Source: Diplonema japonicum (Eukaryota; Euglenozoa; Diplonemea; Diplonemida; Diplonemidae). Taken from it: a stretch of 64,000 nucleotides of DNA. The notes beneath the pieces are model-generated. The model was not told the DNA's origin. It searched no databases and was given only the letters and a program-made list of their open reading frames with translations. This document shows, piece by piece, positions 36,696 to 46,744 of this stretch (its first letter is position 1; every line of letters begins with the position of its first letter). The DNA lies in NCBI GenBank assembly GCA_964019335.1, contig OZ025754.1:220816-284815 (forward strand), given 5' to 3'. A program made the translations under genes and the position numbers.

Positions 36696-39600
36696 CTAGA
36701 GGAGGATGTGGATGGACTCGGAACGTTCCGGCGGCTCGCCATAAACATTGAGAGTGACGTAAGGGTTGCTGCACTGGGTGATGCCCTTCATGATAGGAAC
36801 GGCCCCCGAGGGGGGGGTGTTGTTTGAAGGGACCAACGGGCTGGCCTCGATAGCGGCGAGCATGGTGATGATCTCGCACATAGTGCACCGTTCAAAAGGG
36901 CTGTCGGCCCAGCAAGACAGCACCACTTTGTTCCATATCAGTTCACCCAGGGAGCTCAGGGCGTCGGGCTTCGCCGGTTTGCTGCCTTGCCTGATGGCCT
37001 TCTCGATGCTTCGAAGGCCTTCTTCATCGGCACCGACCTCCCAGAAAGGCTGCTTGCCTTCAAGCACCTCGTACACCAGACACCCGAAGGACCACACATC
37101 ATGGGTTGTCTGTGCAATCCTCCGTTCTTGAAATGACTCGGGCGGCGACCACGCAACTGGCACAGGGCTCCACACAGCACTGCCTACAGTTGACATGAAA
37201 CCCATGTCGCCTAGCTTGAAGACCTGGTTGTCATCAACAAGCACGTTCCTTGCTGCGACGTCCAGGTGCACAAGGCCCCTGTCATGGATGTACGCCAGGG
37301 CACGTGATATCCCTAGAAGCGAAAGCGCTGCCCGTTCTCTTGAAATGTCGCATTTGAAGTCCGTTAGAGCGCCGTGTGCGCAGTACTCCGTGATGAGGTA
37401 CAGCTTGTTGTCCTGCTCCGTCCACCCGTAGAAGGTCAGGATGTCCCTCTGCCGCAGCGAGCACAGCAGGTTGATCTCCTTTGTGAAGTTGTCGCTCACC
37501 GTCTGCTTCGCCTCCTTCACTGCGACAGTCTCCTTCGTCACCTCGTACAAAGCTTTGTACACGATGCCAGACATGCCCTCACCCACAGCCTCCAAGCAGG
37601 ACAGCTTTGCCCAGCTGATCCCCCCTGTGGGCAGCATCTCGACCTCTTCTTCGTTCAGTAAACGGACCGCGCCCATTTCCACAGCGTCTTTCTTTCGTCG
37701 CTTTATAGCACAGGCAATCGATATGCAGAGCAAGAGGCCGATTATGACACTGAGGAGTGGCACCATGCTGGAGGACTCCGTCGTGTCGGAATGCTCGCGT
37801 AGCACGCACTTCGCATCAGCGGAAGCGGCAGCAACAGCTATGTGCTTGAACATTCTGTACGAGTGGCCGCCCTGCAGCAAGTTGTCATTAAACGTGAACT
37901 GCCTGTCCAGCCAGAGGAGCCCTGGGGATGAGGGTGCTTGCGACCACGACCAATTCCAATCCTGCCACCTTGCAGGGATGGCAGCCAGTGCGCCAAGGGG
38001 AACGTCGTCGCCGTGGGTGTACTGCTGTAGACAGCTCGTTACGGCCGACCTACATTTGGATGCGTTCAAGCTGTTGTGCACAGCAGCAAAGACAAGCGGT
38101 GCGACGTAGAAGAACTGCGGGCAGGGGTTTTGTATACGGTTCATGATGTCGTCCGCCAGCCTAAACATCAACTGCTTGGCTGTGCTCAGCTGCTCGGCAG
38201 ATGCAGTCGCTACCTCATAGTAGTACTGCAGCGCTGGGGCTGCTTCCAGAAGGTATGAGTTAAGCTTCCGCTCACTGTACCTAGCTGGCATGTCCAGCAA
38301 CATTTTGTTGGCGGTGTCCCGGAACAGTGCCCCATAACCAGGTATGTTGTGGAAGACCTGTGCAGCTCGTGTCATGACGTCGAGCCCGCACGTGTACGGC
38401 TCGTCGGGGTCCCGGAAGCGTTCGACGAACCTAGCAGCCTCGTACAGCACATCCGCTGCCCTGTTGTCGCCTGTCATGTAGTAGTAGGTTTCAATGCCGC
38501 CTACGAAGATGTACTCCATTAAGTTTGCACTGCCGCCCCAAGGCCCGCAGCTGTGTTGGTGAAACGACCCCACAGCATGGTACGAGTTCCCTCCCGTGCC
38601 CGGCGTGCTTTTCGTCGAAGCGTAGCCACCGAAGTGCACAGCAGTGAGGTCCATGGTGTGCCGAGAGAAAGCTTCAGCGTCCACGAACGTGTCTCGCTGC
38701 TGGTCTCGCATGTACTGCACCCACAGGGCGTTGAGAGGGTCCCCCGCGTTCGCAGACCACTCGTCGTCCCACGTCCATGACCCTATCTCGTTCCCTTTGA
38801 AGCTCCGCCGCACCCCACCGTACACGTCGTGGCCGTACCATTCGAAAAGCTGTCGGTTGTACTTCATGAAGTCCGTGACCACACCCAGCGCCCTGCCTAC
38901 CTGGTACTTGCACACGCTGCTGTCCAAGTCCTCCTGGAAGACGAAGTTGCCCACACCCATGGCGGCCGAGTACCATTCGGGGTCCGCCATCAGCATCACA
39001 GTCCCTGCTTTTGCTTGCAAAGCAAGCGGCAGCAGTTCATCCGAATCAAAGGTGAGCCAATAATCGCTTGATTTTGCGACACCTTGCGCGCCGACGTTGG
39101 TGTTGTTCGTCGGGCACCTGTTCGACAGATTCCACGGAGCCACGCTTGAGGGGTACAGCTGCACGTCGATGCCCTCCTCCTCCGCCAGCAATGCCTTCGG
39201 GTGGTTCCGCGCCATGTCTCGCAACACGACACCCACGAATGCAGACCCATCGCTTTTGCCAGCTGTGCCCAGTGTAGCAGCAGTCCTAGACAGTCGACTT
39301 CCGTTTCTATTCGTTACAGCGTATGCACTGTATGAGTACTGTAGCAGCTCTGCTTCGACAGCCGTCACAACGCCATTGAGTGTAGTGCTTGTCATGGAGG
39401 GGAGGACTGGCAAGCGCATGCCATAGCCGGAGAGGAGACTGTTGGTTCCATCGCCCGTGTGGACGTACGTGTGCGTCACTTTGATGTACCGCCCGTTTCG
39501 GTAGAAGCGGAGTCGTGTGATGAAGGTGCCCTCATAATCCCCGTCGGCGTTGATGTGGGTGCCGGAGACCTTCACCGATGCTGTGATGTTGTTCTGGTCT

Positions 39601-40250
39601 TCCACGACAACCTGTAGATTGTATGGGTGGTAGTTGTTGAAGCTGGAGCCATCTTGGCTGCGCACGTAGACGTCCATGGGGCTGCCAGGAGCAGGTGGGT
39701 CTTGATCATGACGCAGCAACGACCCATAAAAGGTTCCATTGGTTATGACCCATGGTCCGCGGAGGTGCTCGGCACCTGGTTCAGGTGGAGAGATGAGTTG
39801 GGAACCGTCACGGAGAAGCACTTGGTGCAGCACGCCGCCGTAGGTTTTGGGAACTTCGACTTGCAAGGTGTTCGTTACGATGGTTACCATGTCTGAGTTG
39901 TCTGTGATGGTGATGCCGTGCACTTGACGGGGCTGCGCATAGCGACACAAGGTCACCTTGCCATTACTTGTTTGGCTGCTCATCTCAACATCAAGAAGCA
40001 CCCACCTCACACTTCCATCCGACCACGCGGCAGCACTCCTCCACTGTGCCGCCCATTCTGTCCCTTCTGTTCGAATACCCAGCACGTCTCCCTCAAACAC
40101 AGTGCCCTTCTGCACCGGTACACCGCTTCTGATGTATCGCTGTACCATGTCGCCATCCATGCCCACGATGCCTAAAACTACCAGTGGCTCGCATGTGTCT
40201 GCCGCCTTCACGAAGCACAATAGTACTAGACCTATGGCATGGATACACAT
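36696..40250 (-). CDS. receptor tyrosine kinase with rhamnogalacturonan-exolyase-like ectodomain
   Basis: 1184 residues from the ATG at 40250 (MCIHAIGLVLLCFVKAADTC, signal peptide). The open frame begins at a GTG four codons earlier. The ectodomain (about 25-825) resembles the PcRGLX/YetA-type exolyase family: an early SGVPVQKGTVFEGDVLGI and AAWSDGSVRWVLLDVE, the family's G.P...G and WpDGS.+W pattern. Trp/Tyr-rich helical segments follow (YGHDVYGGVRRSFKGNEIG, WTWDDEW, YYMTGDNRAADVLYEAARF). Residues of about 828-850 are one transmembrane helix (LLSVIIGLLLCISIACAI) with KRRKK stop-transfer. The cytoplasmic kinase has GEGMSGIVYK, VAVKEAK, HLDVAARNVLVDD (tyrosine-kinase AARN), DMG for DFG, VAWSPPESF and DVWSFGCLVYEVLEG. 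The HRD Arg is Leu, but catalytic Asp and Lys remain. Inferred: a receptor sensing pectin-like or other acidic polysaccharide. Whether the lyase is catalytic is unknown. Confidence 0.85.
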   Translation of the reverse strand: MCIHAIGLVLLCFVKAADTCEPLVVLGIVGMDGDMVQRYIRSGVPVQKGTVFEGDVLGIRTEGTEWAAQWRSAAAWSDGSVRWVLLDVEMSSQTSNGKVTLCRYAQPRQVHGITITDNSDMVTIVTNTLQVEVPKTYGGVLHQVLLRDGSQLISPPEPGAEHLRGPWVITNGTFYGSLLRHDQDPPAPGSPMDVYVRSQDGSSFNNYHPYNLQVVVEDQNNITASVKVSGTHINADGDYEGTFITRLRFYRNGRYIKVTHTYVHTGDGTNSLLSGYGMRLPVLPSMTSTTLNGVVTAVEAELLQYSYSAYAVTNRNGSRLSRTAATLGTAGKSDGSAFVGVVLRDMARNHPKALLAEEEGIDVQLYPSSVAPWNLSNRCPTNNTNVGAQGVAKSSDYWLTFDSDELLPLALQAKAGTVMLMADPEWYSAAMGVGNFVFQEDLDSSVCKYQVGRALGVVTDFMKYNRQLFEWYGHDVYGGVRRSFKGNEIGSWTWDDEWSANAGDPLNALWVQYMRDQQRDTFVDAEAFSRHTMDLTAVHFGGYASTKSTPGTGGNSYHAVGSFHQHSCGPWGGSANLMEYIFVGGIETYYYMTGDNRAADVLYEAARFVERFRDPDEPYTCGLDVMTRAAQVFHNIPGYGALFRDTANKMLLDMPARYSERKLNSYLLEAAPALQYYYEVATASAEQLSTAKQLMFRLADDIMNRIQNPCPQFFYVAPLVFAAVHNSLNASKCRSAVTSCLQQYTHGDDVPLGALAAIPARWQDWNWSWSQAPSSPGLLWLDRQFTFNDNLLQGGHSYRMFKHIAVAAASADAKCVLREHSDTTESSSMVPLLSVIIGLLLCISIACAIKRRKKDAVEMGAVRLLNEEEVEMLPTGGISWAKLSCLEAVGEGMSGIVYKALYEVTKETVAVKEAKQTVSDNFTKEINLLCSLRQRDILTFYGWTEQDNKLYLITEYCAHGALTDFKCDISRERAALSLLGISRALAYIHDRGLVHLDVAARNVLVDDNQVFKLGDMGFMSTVGSAVWSPVPVAWSPPESFQERRIAQTTHDVWSFGCLVYEVLEGKQPFWEVGADEEGLRSIEKAIRQGSKPAKPDALSSLGELIWNKVVLSCWADSPFERCTMCEIITMLAAIEASPLVPSNNTPPSGAVPIMKGITQCSNPYVTLNVYGEPPERSESIHILL

Positions 40251-40262
40251 TAAGGGATACAC

Positions 40263-40703
40263 CTGTAGTGGGCATCAGAAAACAATAATGTTACAAGGAA
40301 ATACAATTTTCTTTTTTGGGTCTGGTCTTCGGGGGTAAGCTGTTGGAAAAAAAAAAAAAAAATCGGGGGTCACCTGGCACTTGGGGATAGCTATGTGGGC
40401 CGGGCGCGAAGGAGGAGCAGGAGGAAGGAACCAGTTTTTTCTTCAACTCTTTTTTTGGGGAGCAGGTCAAGGGGGGAGGCAAGTATAAGTTAAGCTAATA
40501 CACTTCTTTCGTTTAACAGCCTTTCTGTTGTTCCTCCGTCAAGAGGGGAAATATCTCAAGAAAAGAGGGGCGGGGAAATGCTTGAAGGAGATGAAAAAAA
40601 ACAACCAGAAAAAGCAGGATAGATTGAAGACAAGAAAACACTTTTGGTACTCTTTTTTTCCTTTCTTTCACACGGATCTATTCTTGTCTTCCTTCTCACT
40701 ACT
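40263..40703. repeat. kinase-LRR 3'-flank repeat, copy 2
   Basis: From about 40400 the sequence (GGAGGCAAGTATAAGTTAAG, TTTCGTTTAACAGCCTTTC, AAAAAGCAGGATAGATTGAA) matches the flanks of kinase copies 1 and 3. It contains none of the 1-kb insertion seen beside copy 1, so it serves as the empty site. Confidence 0.7.
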
Positions 40704-42319
40704 TTATTGCCTTAACTTTTCAAACTCCTCGGGGAGAGGAAAGCTCTTGTTGGCTTTGACTGCCTGAAGGGAGGTGCATCCTTCCAAGAAGCTATGGCCG
40801 ATGCTTGTGATGTTGGAAAGCGGTGTGAGATCGACAACCTGAAGGGAGGTACACCCTTCCAAGAAGTCGTAGTCGATGTTGGTGATGTTGGAAAGCGGTG
40901 GGAAATTGACGGCCTGAAGGGAGGTGCACCCTTTCAAGAACCTACCGCCGAAGCTGGTGATCTTGGAAAGCGGTGTGAGATCGACAACCTGAAGGGAGGT
41001 GCACCCTTCCAAGAAGTCGTTGTCGATGCTGGTGATGTTGGAAAGCGGTGTGAGATCGACAGCCTGAAGGGAGGTGCACCCTTTCAAGAACCAAATGCCG
41101 ATGCTGGTGATGTTGGAAAGCGGTGAAAGATCGACAACCTGAAGGGAGGTGCACCCTTCCAAGAAGCCTTGGCTGATGCTGGTGATGTTGGAAAGCGGCG
41201 CTAGATCGACAGCCTGAAGGGAGGTGCACCCATACAAGAAGTTGAAGTCGATGTGGGTGATGTTGGAAAACGGTGTGAGATCGACAGCCTGAAGGGAGGT
41301 GCACCCAAACAAGAAGCTAAAGCCGATGCTCGTGATGTTGGAAAGCTGTGCGAAATCGACAGCCTGAAGGGAGGTGCACAAAGACAAGAGGTTTTTGCCG
41401 ATGGTGATAGACCCTGGCCCTGTCACGGTGGGCAGTGAGTCGAGAGAGAAGCTGAGTGACCTCAGCCGACAAGAGGTCCTGTCTTTGTATTTGCTTGCCA
41501 GGAAGTTATCAGCGATGTTGCCCCGTACGCCCTTCAGCACCACGTGTTCAAAGCCCAACACAATGGGGACGTACCTCTCATCCACATGAACCAGGGAAGC
41601 CCATGTGAAGTCAATCACCAAGAACGGTGGACGTTCCACCAGCTTATCAAGCAACTGAAGCTCGTCGTGCTTCACCACCACCTGCATCTTTCCCATCATT
41701 CCCAAGAACCCCTCCATGCCTTCTTCCCACTCCACAACGAGGCCCTTCCTCTTCACTTCTTCCTCTGAGGTGAGCTGGCTTCCATTCTTCAAGGCTGCAA
41801 CGGGATGATGCTGATGTTGGTTCGGATCGTGGTGGTGGTCGATGTTGTTGTTCTTGTTGTTGGTCGTCATCATCATCATCGTTGTCGTCGTCATCGCAGG
41901 TGGAGTCGTCAGCACAGACAGAACCTCAGAAGCGGTCGGGCGTTTCGAAGGGTCCTCGCAGAGGAGGCGCAGCAGCAGGGTTCCCACCGACTCCCCCACG
42001 AGCTTTGGGAGGCGTCTTTCCAGCTCACCCATCACAAGGACCCGGTTCATCTTCAGGTACTTCAGAAACCACTCCCTCAGCTTCTCATCCTCCAGGACGG
42101 CGAAGCACACGGTCACCCCGAGGGCCCACATGTCCACCTTGTTGGTGTACGGACCTACAAAGTCGGGTCCCATGAAGGCGGGGGTTCCCACAACGCTGTC
42201 GGCGGTCGCTCCAGAAAAATTATGGATCATGCTGCTGCTGCTGCTGCTACCACTTGCACCAACAACAGCCCTCGACAGTCCCAGGTCAGCCAGAACGAAC
42301 CTCGTCTTCCCTTCAGAGG

Positions 42320-42356
<37 letters not shown>

Positions 42357-42812
42357 GCTGTTGCTGTCGTCCACCATGATGTTCTGAGGCTTCACGTCCC
42401 TGTGGATCCAACCCTTCCCGTGCAAGTAGGCCAGCGCCTCAGCCACCTCCCGCAAGAGCCTCACTGCCTTCTCTTGAGAGAGGGGTCCCTCCCTCTCCAG
42501 GAGCTTCTGCAGGTCCCCTCCAGTGTACAAGGGCATCACGATGTGGAGCTCCCACTGCGTCACCCCAGGAACCAGCTGCCCTGTCGTCCCGAAGTAGTCC
42601 ACACACGGGACCACATTCCTGTGCTTCAGCTGCAGCATGTTCTCTACCTCCTTCACCCCCCTTGTGTAGTCCTCCTTCGTCGCCGCCTTCACAACCTTCA
42701 TCGCGAACTCCTTCCCGTCAACCTCCCTCACAGCCATGTAAACAGACCCCTGGCCCCCTGACCCGAGGTGCTTCCCTTTCTTGTACTTCAAAAGGTTCTG
42801 CATTTCCTGCAT
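40704..42812 (-). CDS. Ser/Thr protein kinase with BspA-type leucine-rich repeats, paralog 2
   Basis: 702 residues, ATG start (MQEMQNLLKYKKG). Kinase domain as in paralog 1: LGSGGQGSVY, FAMKVVK, HRDVKPQN, DLGLSRA, with a poly-Asn run. The middle linker lacks the block of about 65 residues (LLVAVGSGVEEVRVAAEKA and onward) present in paralogs 1 and 3, and goes from poly-Met/Thr directly to the His/Asn-rich segment. The C-terminus has nine 25-residue repeats of the FLxGCTSLQAVDLxPLSNITSI type, the most of the three. DNA identity between paralogs is very high, including at synonymous sites, which suggests recent duplication or gene conversion. The transposon at 42886 lies just 74 bp upstream of the start. 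Confidence 0.85.
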
Positions 42813-43183
42813 CTTTTCTTGTTTTAGTATGTTCTTTTTTTAGTAAATTCTGTGTGATGGATTTCTCCCCCCCCCCCCCCCCCAAGAGTTTTTTAAGCCC
42901 CATATTCGCTAAGTGACCCGCCCTATGTCTCAAAGGGATTACAGGGGGCTATAGGGGAAAAAATGTCAAAAATGCCCAAAGGTTCATTGAATTTTTTTTT
43001 CCAAAAAATCCATATGTCGAACATGAAAGAACGGTGAGTTCCAAGGAAGTTCCAAAAAAAATTTGGCAAAAAAAAATTTTTGGGGGCAAACCAAAATGAC
43101 CTTGGAAGTCGCCATTTTGAGTTTTGGCCATTTTTACAAACTTTTGCACCTGGGCACTTTTCCCTTTGAAAAACATGGTTAAC

Positions 43184-43316
43184 AGGGTTCGATCCCAGAA
43201 GCCAGCATCTTCCTGACCAGTAGTTCAGCGGAAAATATTTGGAAGGCCAGGGTGGTCTAGTTGGGAGGGCTTTGCCCTGCACCTAGGCGAAGCGGGTTCG
43301 AACCCCACTCCGGCGG
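43184..43316 (+). other. tRNA-like sequences in left subterminal region
   Basis: At 43246-43316 there is a D-arm-like TGGTCTAGTTGGGAGGGC, a GCC/GGC anticodon-like stem with a nine-base loop, and a T-arm GCGGGTTCGAACCCCAC. The acceptor stem pairs only if the T-stem register is shifted, so it is not a normal tRNA. A second T-arm/B-box (GGGTTCGATCCC) lies at 43184-43195. These could act as internal RNA polymerase III promoters. Confidence 0.45.
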
Positions 43317-43475
43317 ATTTTTTAGGTACACCAGGAGGAGCCTGTACCGGTATTTCTGCTTTTGTAAGCTTGTGGGAGTCTAGTTGAGAAAAGTGCGGTT
43401 TTTGAGGGAAGGACAGCTCTTAACATTGCAAGATTGTTAGTTGTTAGAGAGTAAAAGCATAATAGGGGGTGTAAA

Positions 43476-44540
43476 ATGGTTTTCAGTGCCCGTATCTGTA
43501 GAGACTGCAAGAAGACATCGGATGAGGTGACCCTCCTCTCCACAAATTGCGTTCCGCAGAACATGGTCGAGTTTCTGCGCCTGCCTCAACCCCGAGGCAA
43601 TAATAAAAGCCAGGCGGCGCAAAAGCGAAAGAGGAAGCGGGAGGCGGAAGAGCCAGCCGGGGATGAGGGAGTACTGTGCGAGGCGTGTGCTGGGAAAGCT
43701 GTGCTCAAACGGAAAGAGTGCGTTGCCTTCTATTTCGGGTGCCGAGATAGGGTAAAATGCAACGGCAACGCTGCGACCCACGGGCATGTGTCCATCGGGT
43801 GGCCGAGCTGGCTTGAGGAAGGACCGCTGTGCTCTCGTCATTACAACATGAAAGAGCAGAAAAATACAGCTGCAGGGAGGAAGAAGCGGAACAGCGGGGC
43901 AAAAAAGGCGCATATCCGTGAACAGAGCCTCGCAGATTACGCTGTTGAACAGTTGTATCAACAGGAGAGTGCTCTGTACGACGAGACCAGCCGCAAGACT
44001 CGTAACTGCATGACGGCTTTGCTGGCCCGTGCAAAAAAGCACTTCTTAGCCGAATCCCCTAACGGGCGCCCCCTTCGTATCCCCGCACGTGTCCGAAGGC
44101 GAATCAACCGCTGGCGTGACACTCGATTTCGGAATGATAAGTACTCGTTTCTCGCAAGCCCCGTCACAGGGCTCACCATAAACGAACTCGTGAAGCAGTT
44201 TTGGAGCGAGAACGTCTGGGAGGATGACTGGCGTACGACCTGTGGAAAGAAGGGAGAGAAACATGTAAAGTGTTACCCCCTGCAACCTCCCAAAATGCTT
44301 CACGATAAGTTTATTGCGAAGTATCCTCTTGAGAACAGCCCCCGTCGAAGCAAGCTTGTTTCGTACTCCTATTTCCTCAAGTCCCGTCCCAGCTACGTTG
44401 TCCTGAAACTTCCGAAGGGTGGCCACTACTGCCCCATACGAATACAGGCAGAGCTCCTCATCCGCGACCTCCGCGCTCACCCCGGTCTTGCCGGCCTGCC
44501 AAGGAAGCCCTCTGAGTTCCTCGCCACCATTCTCTGTTGA
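43476..44540 (+). CDS. transposon-encoded Cys-rich protein, N-terminal part of transposase
   Basis: 354-codon frame, ATG start (MVFSARICRDCKK). Zinc-ligand-like pairs are CRDC, CEAC and later C..H pairs (CSRHYN). A basic stretch KRKRKREAEE follows. The second half is helical and basic (RVRRRINRWRDTRFRNDKY). In related large transposases the catalytic domain follows directly. Here it is found in the next two frames (44419-45084 and about 45060-45841), so this is best viewed as the first third of a transposase whose frame is now broken, or which needs frameshifting or splicing. DNA-binding role inferred from the Cys/His pattern. Confidence 0.6.
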   Translation: MVFSARICRDCKKTSDEVTLLSTNCVPQNMVEFLRLPQPRGNNKSQAAQKRKRKREAEEPAGDEGVLCEACAGKAVLKRKECVAFYFGCRDRVKCNGNAATHGHVSIGWPSWLEEGPLCSRHYNMKEQKNTAAGRKKRNSGAKKAHIREQSLADYAVEQLYQQESALYDETSRKTRNCMTALLARAKKHFLAESPNGRPLRIPARVRRRINRWRDTRFRNDKYSFLASPVTGLTINELVKQFWSENVWEDDWRTTCGKKGEKHVKCYPLQPPKMLHDKFIAKYPLENSPRRSKLVSYSYFLKSRPSYVVLKLPKGGHYCPIRIQAELLIRDLRAHPGLAGLPRKPSEFLATILC

Positions 44541-45841
44541 GAGCTTTGGTCCCGATTGGCTGCCTTCCGCAAAGTGTGCTGCACAGCTCTGCGACAGTTG
44601 CCGCGAGTTAAGAACATTCGACTCGTCGATTATGGGGACCGACACAGATCCGGCCGTCATCACGAAGTACAAACGGGTGGAGATGACGGGGCAGAAGGGA
44701 AAGAAGGTTGTGGTGACCTCCGAAGAAGGTACCGTAGGGGAGTTTGTGCAGGAACTGAAGAGACAGATGCGCCTCTACGCCGTCCACCACAGGGCAACGT
44801 GCCTACAGTCCAAATGGCATAGTCATTTGAAAGCGACGTTGCCTGTGGGGCAGAAATTATTTCTGCTGGACTATAGTGCACGGTATAATTTCCTGTCACG
44901 TGGTGGTTCGGCTAGCGCTAACTGGTGCACTGCCCAAGCTGCTGTCCTCGTGGTTGTTCGAGTGCAGAGGGAGGAGAACGGATTGATCACGTATCATACG
45001 ACCTACTTCATTTCTGATCACATGAAGCAGGATCACGTATGGACCATCACCGCTCGGGCGCCTGAAGGAGGAGTTCCCCAGTGATGCGACAACCCATATC
45101 TTTACTGATGGTGGTCCTCACTTCAAGTGCAGGCATGTGCTTGCCTGGTTGGCGGGGCTGGACAGGAAGGTGGTATGGAACTTCTTTTCCACCACCCACG
45201 GGAAGGGCCTCTACGACTCAGAGGGAGGGGCCCTCAAGCACCATGTGGACAACAAACGCTCCTACTTCAAGGAAAAACAGGCCGGAGAAATCATAACTAA
45301 CCCCAGCCCTCTCATTGAGAATGCACGGGACATGTATGATGAGGCCACGAAGTGGTGCAAAGTCCCCCCAAGGAAGAAATGCGACAACCGCGTCACCAGT
45401 CGCAACTGCGTGTTCCTCGAGTCTGGACGGGATTTCATGGAGGGGGCATCTGTGGTGTCTAGTAGGAAGTTTCCTGGCATCCGTGGGCACCACCAGTTCA
45501 GGTCTGAACCCTTACAGAAGAGCATCAAGGCATTCCTCACCAGTTGCTTTTGTCTCTCTTGCAAGGAACTGGATTTCGAGAACTGCATCGCGACCCCCGA
45601 GACGTGGAAGCCAGAGCCTCAGGAAACTCGCCGTGGTTCGCATGCGCAGACTGCTCAGGAGTCCGACGACCAGCCTGACGACGGAACGGAGACAGACTAC
45701 GAAACAAGTAGTACCTCCTCCTCCTCCTCCTCCTCCTCCTCCTCCTCTTCCTGCTCTTCTACTTCGGGTGGTGAGTGTGTCAGAACGCTTGACGTTGAAG
45801 CGTCTGAAGAAACAACAGATTTTTCTGGTGACCCAGAATAG
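44541..45841 (+). pseudogene. transposase catalytic region, in two frames
   Basis: In frame 1 (to 45084): LFLLDYSARYNFLSRG and TYFISDHMKQDH. Then, after a shift near 45055, in frame 2: THIFTDGGPHFKCRHVLAWL, NFFSTTHGKGLYDSEGGALK and further to 45841. This order (DYSxxY, SDxxxQD, F(S/T)DGxxxxxK, HGKGxxDxxGGxxK) is the acidic-residue pattern of a widespread eukaryotic transposase family whose name I cannot give with certainty. The C-terminal tail is Ser-rich from a TCC run (45716-45749). Conserved acidic residues are present, but the frame is split. I therefore call it a pseudogene, while noting that programmed frameshift or an intron is not excluded. Confidence 0.6.
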
Positions 45842-46037
45842 TGAGTCCCCCCACTCTTCAGTGTTAGTGTTCTAGTTTCTTTCATCATTATTCTGTGTTT
45901 ATTTCATCACAGGCATTAATGGGCTGAGGCACGTCGTGAGTGTGCAGTGGGGGATTTGCGGTGTGGAAAGTAGGGAACTTACATCATCCACTATGCTGGA
46001 TGCGTGAGTGAAGATGGGGGTCAGAGTTTTGAATTCC

Positions 46038-46155
46038 TGTGTGGTAGAGTGGTTACCGTGCTCACCTTTCAGGCCCCCTTGTTCCAGGAGTCGCGGGTTC
46101 GAATCCCGACGCAGTGGTTTTTTCATCAGGGTTCGAACCCCACTTGTGCCGTGTT
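46038..46155 (+). other. tRNA-like sequences in right subterminal region
   Basis: TGGTAGAGTGGTTACCGTGC (D-arm-like) leads through a possible variable arm to GCGGGTTCGAATCCCG (46092-46107). A second GGGTTCGAACCCC lies at 46129-46141. It parallels the left end: two B-box motifs per end. The anticodon and acceptor stems do not fold properly. Confidence 0.4.
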
Positions 46156-46424
46156 TTTTCCACCGGAGCTGCTTCATTTTGTATAGTACAAAGTAAGGCA
46201 AATCACCAAAAAAAATTTTATTACAAAAAAAAATTCCATATGTCGAACATTGGGCCCCGGACGCAAATAAATCCATTCCAGCCCTAGAAAAAGCAATTAG
46301 AAATTTTTTTAGCTCTTCAAAATGCGAGTTCTGGTGGGTCACTTAGCGAATATGGAGCGTAAAAAAAAAACTCAGAAGCCAGCTAGGACCCCTATTTCTA
46401 GGGGATTGATTTTTTTTTTCTCTT

Positions 46425-46697
46425 CCCTACCTCGCCTTGTTTAGGGACTTGTAGTGTAACCCCATGGAAAACGTATGGTTTCCCCCTTTTATCCCAGTCT
46501 TTCCCTCGTGGCGGAGTAATTTCAGAGCGTGTGTGCGAAATAAAATGACTTACACGCCAAGTAATGCCATTAGTAACACCATAGAGGTTCCCGATTGTTG
46601 GTAAGCGCAAAACTTGCTTAAAGGGAAGGCTTGTCACACACCTCGACCCGGCTAAAGGTCTTGCAGAGTTTTGGAGATGTGCATCGCAAGAACTATT

Positions 46698-46744
<47 letters not shown>

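Larger units (their letters stand above)
42886..46373 (+). mobile_element. 3.5-kb DNA transposon with terminal inverted repeats
   Basis: Left end GAGTTTTTTAAGCCCCATAT, continuing TCGCTAAGTGACCC (42886-42919), is matched in inverted form at 46336-46373. The inner CCATATTCGCTAAGTGACCC is perfect. The interior has transposase-like frames at 43476-45841 on the plus strand. A further solo copy of the end lies at 51358-51378. No convincing target duplication could be read. It interrupts the space upstream of kinase paralog 2. Confidence 0.8.

Noticed and set aside
43246-43316. Functional tRNA gene
   Set aside because: Acceptor and T-stem registers disagree by one base and the anticodon loop has nine bases; reported only as tRNA-like.
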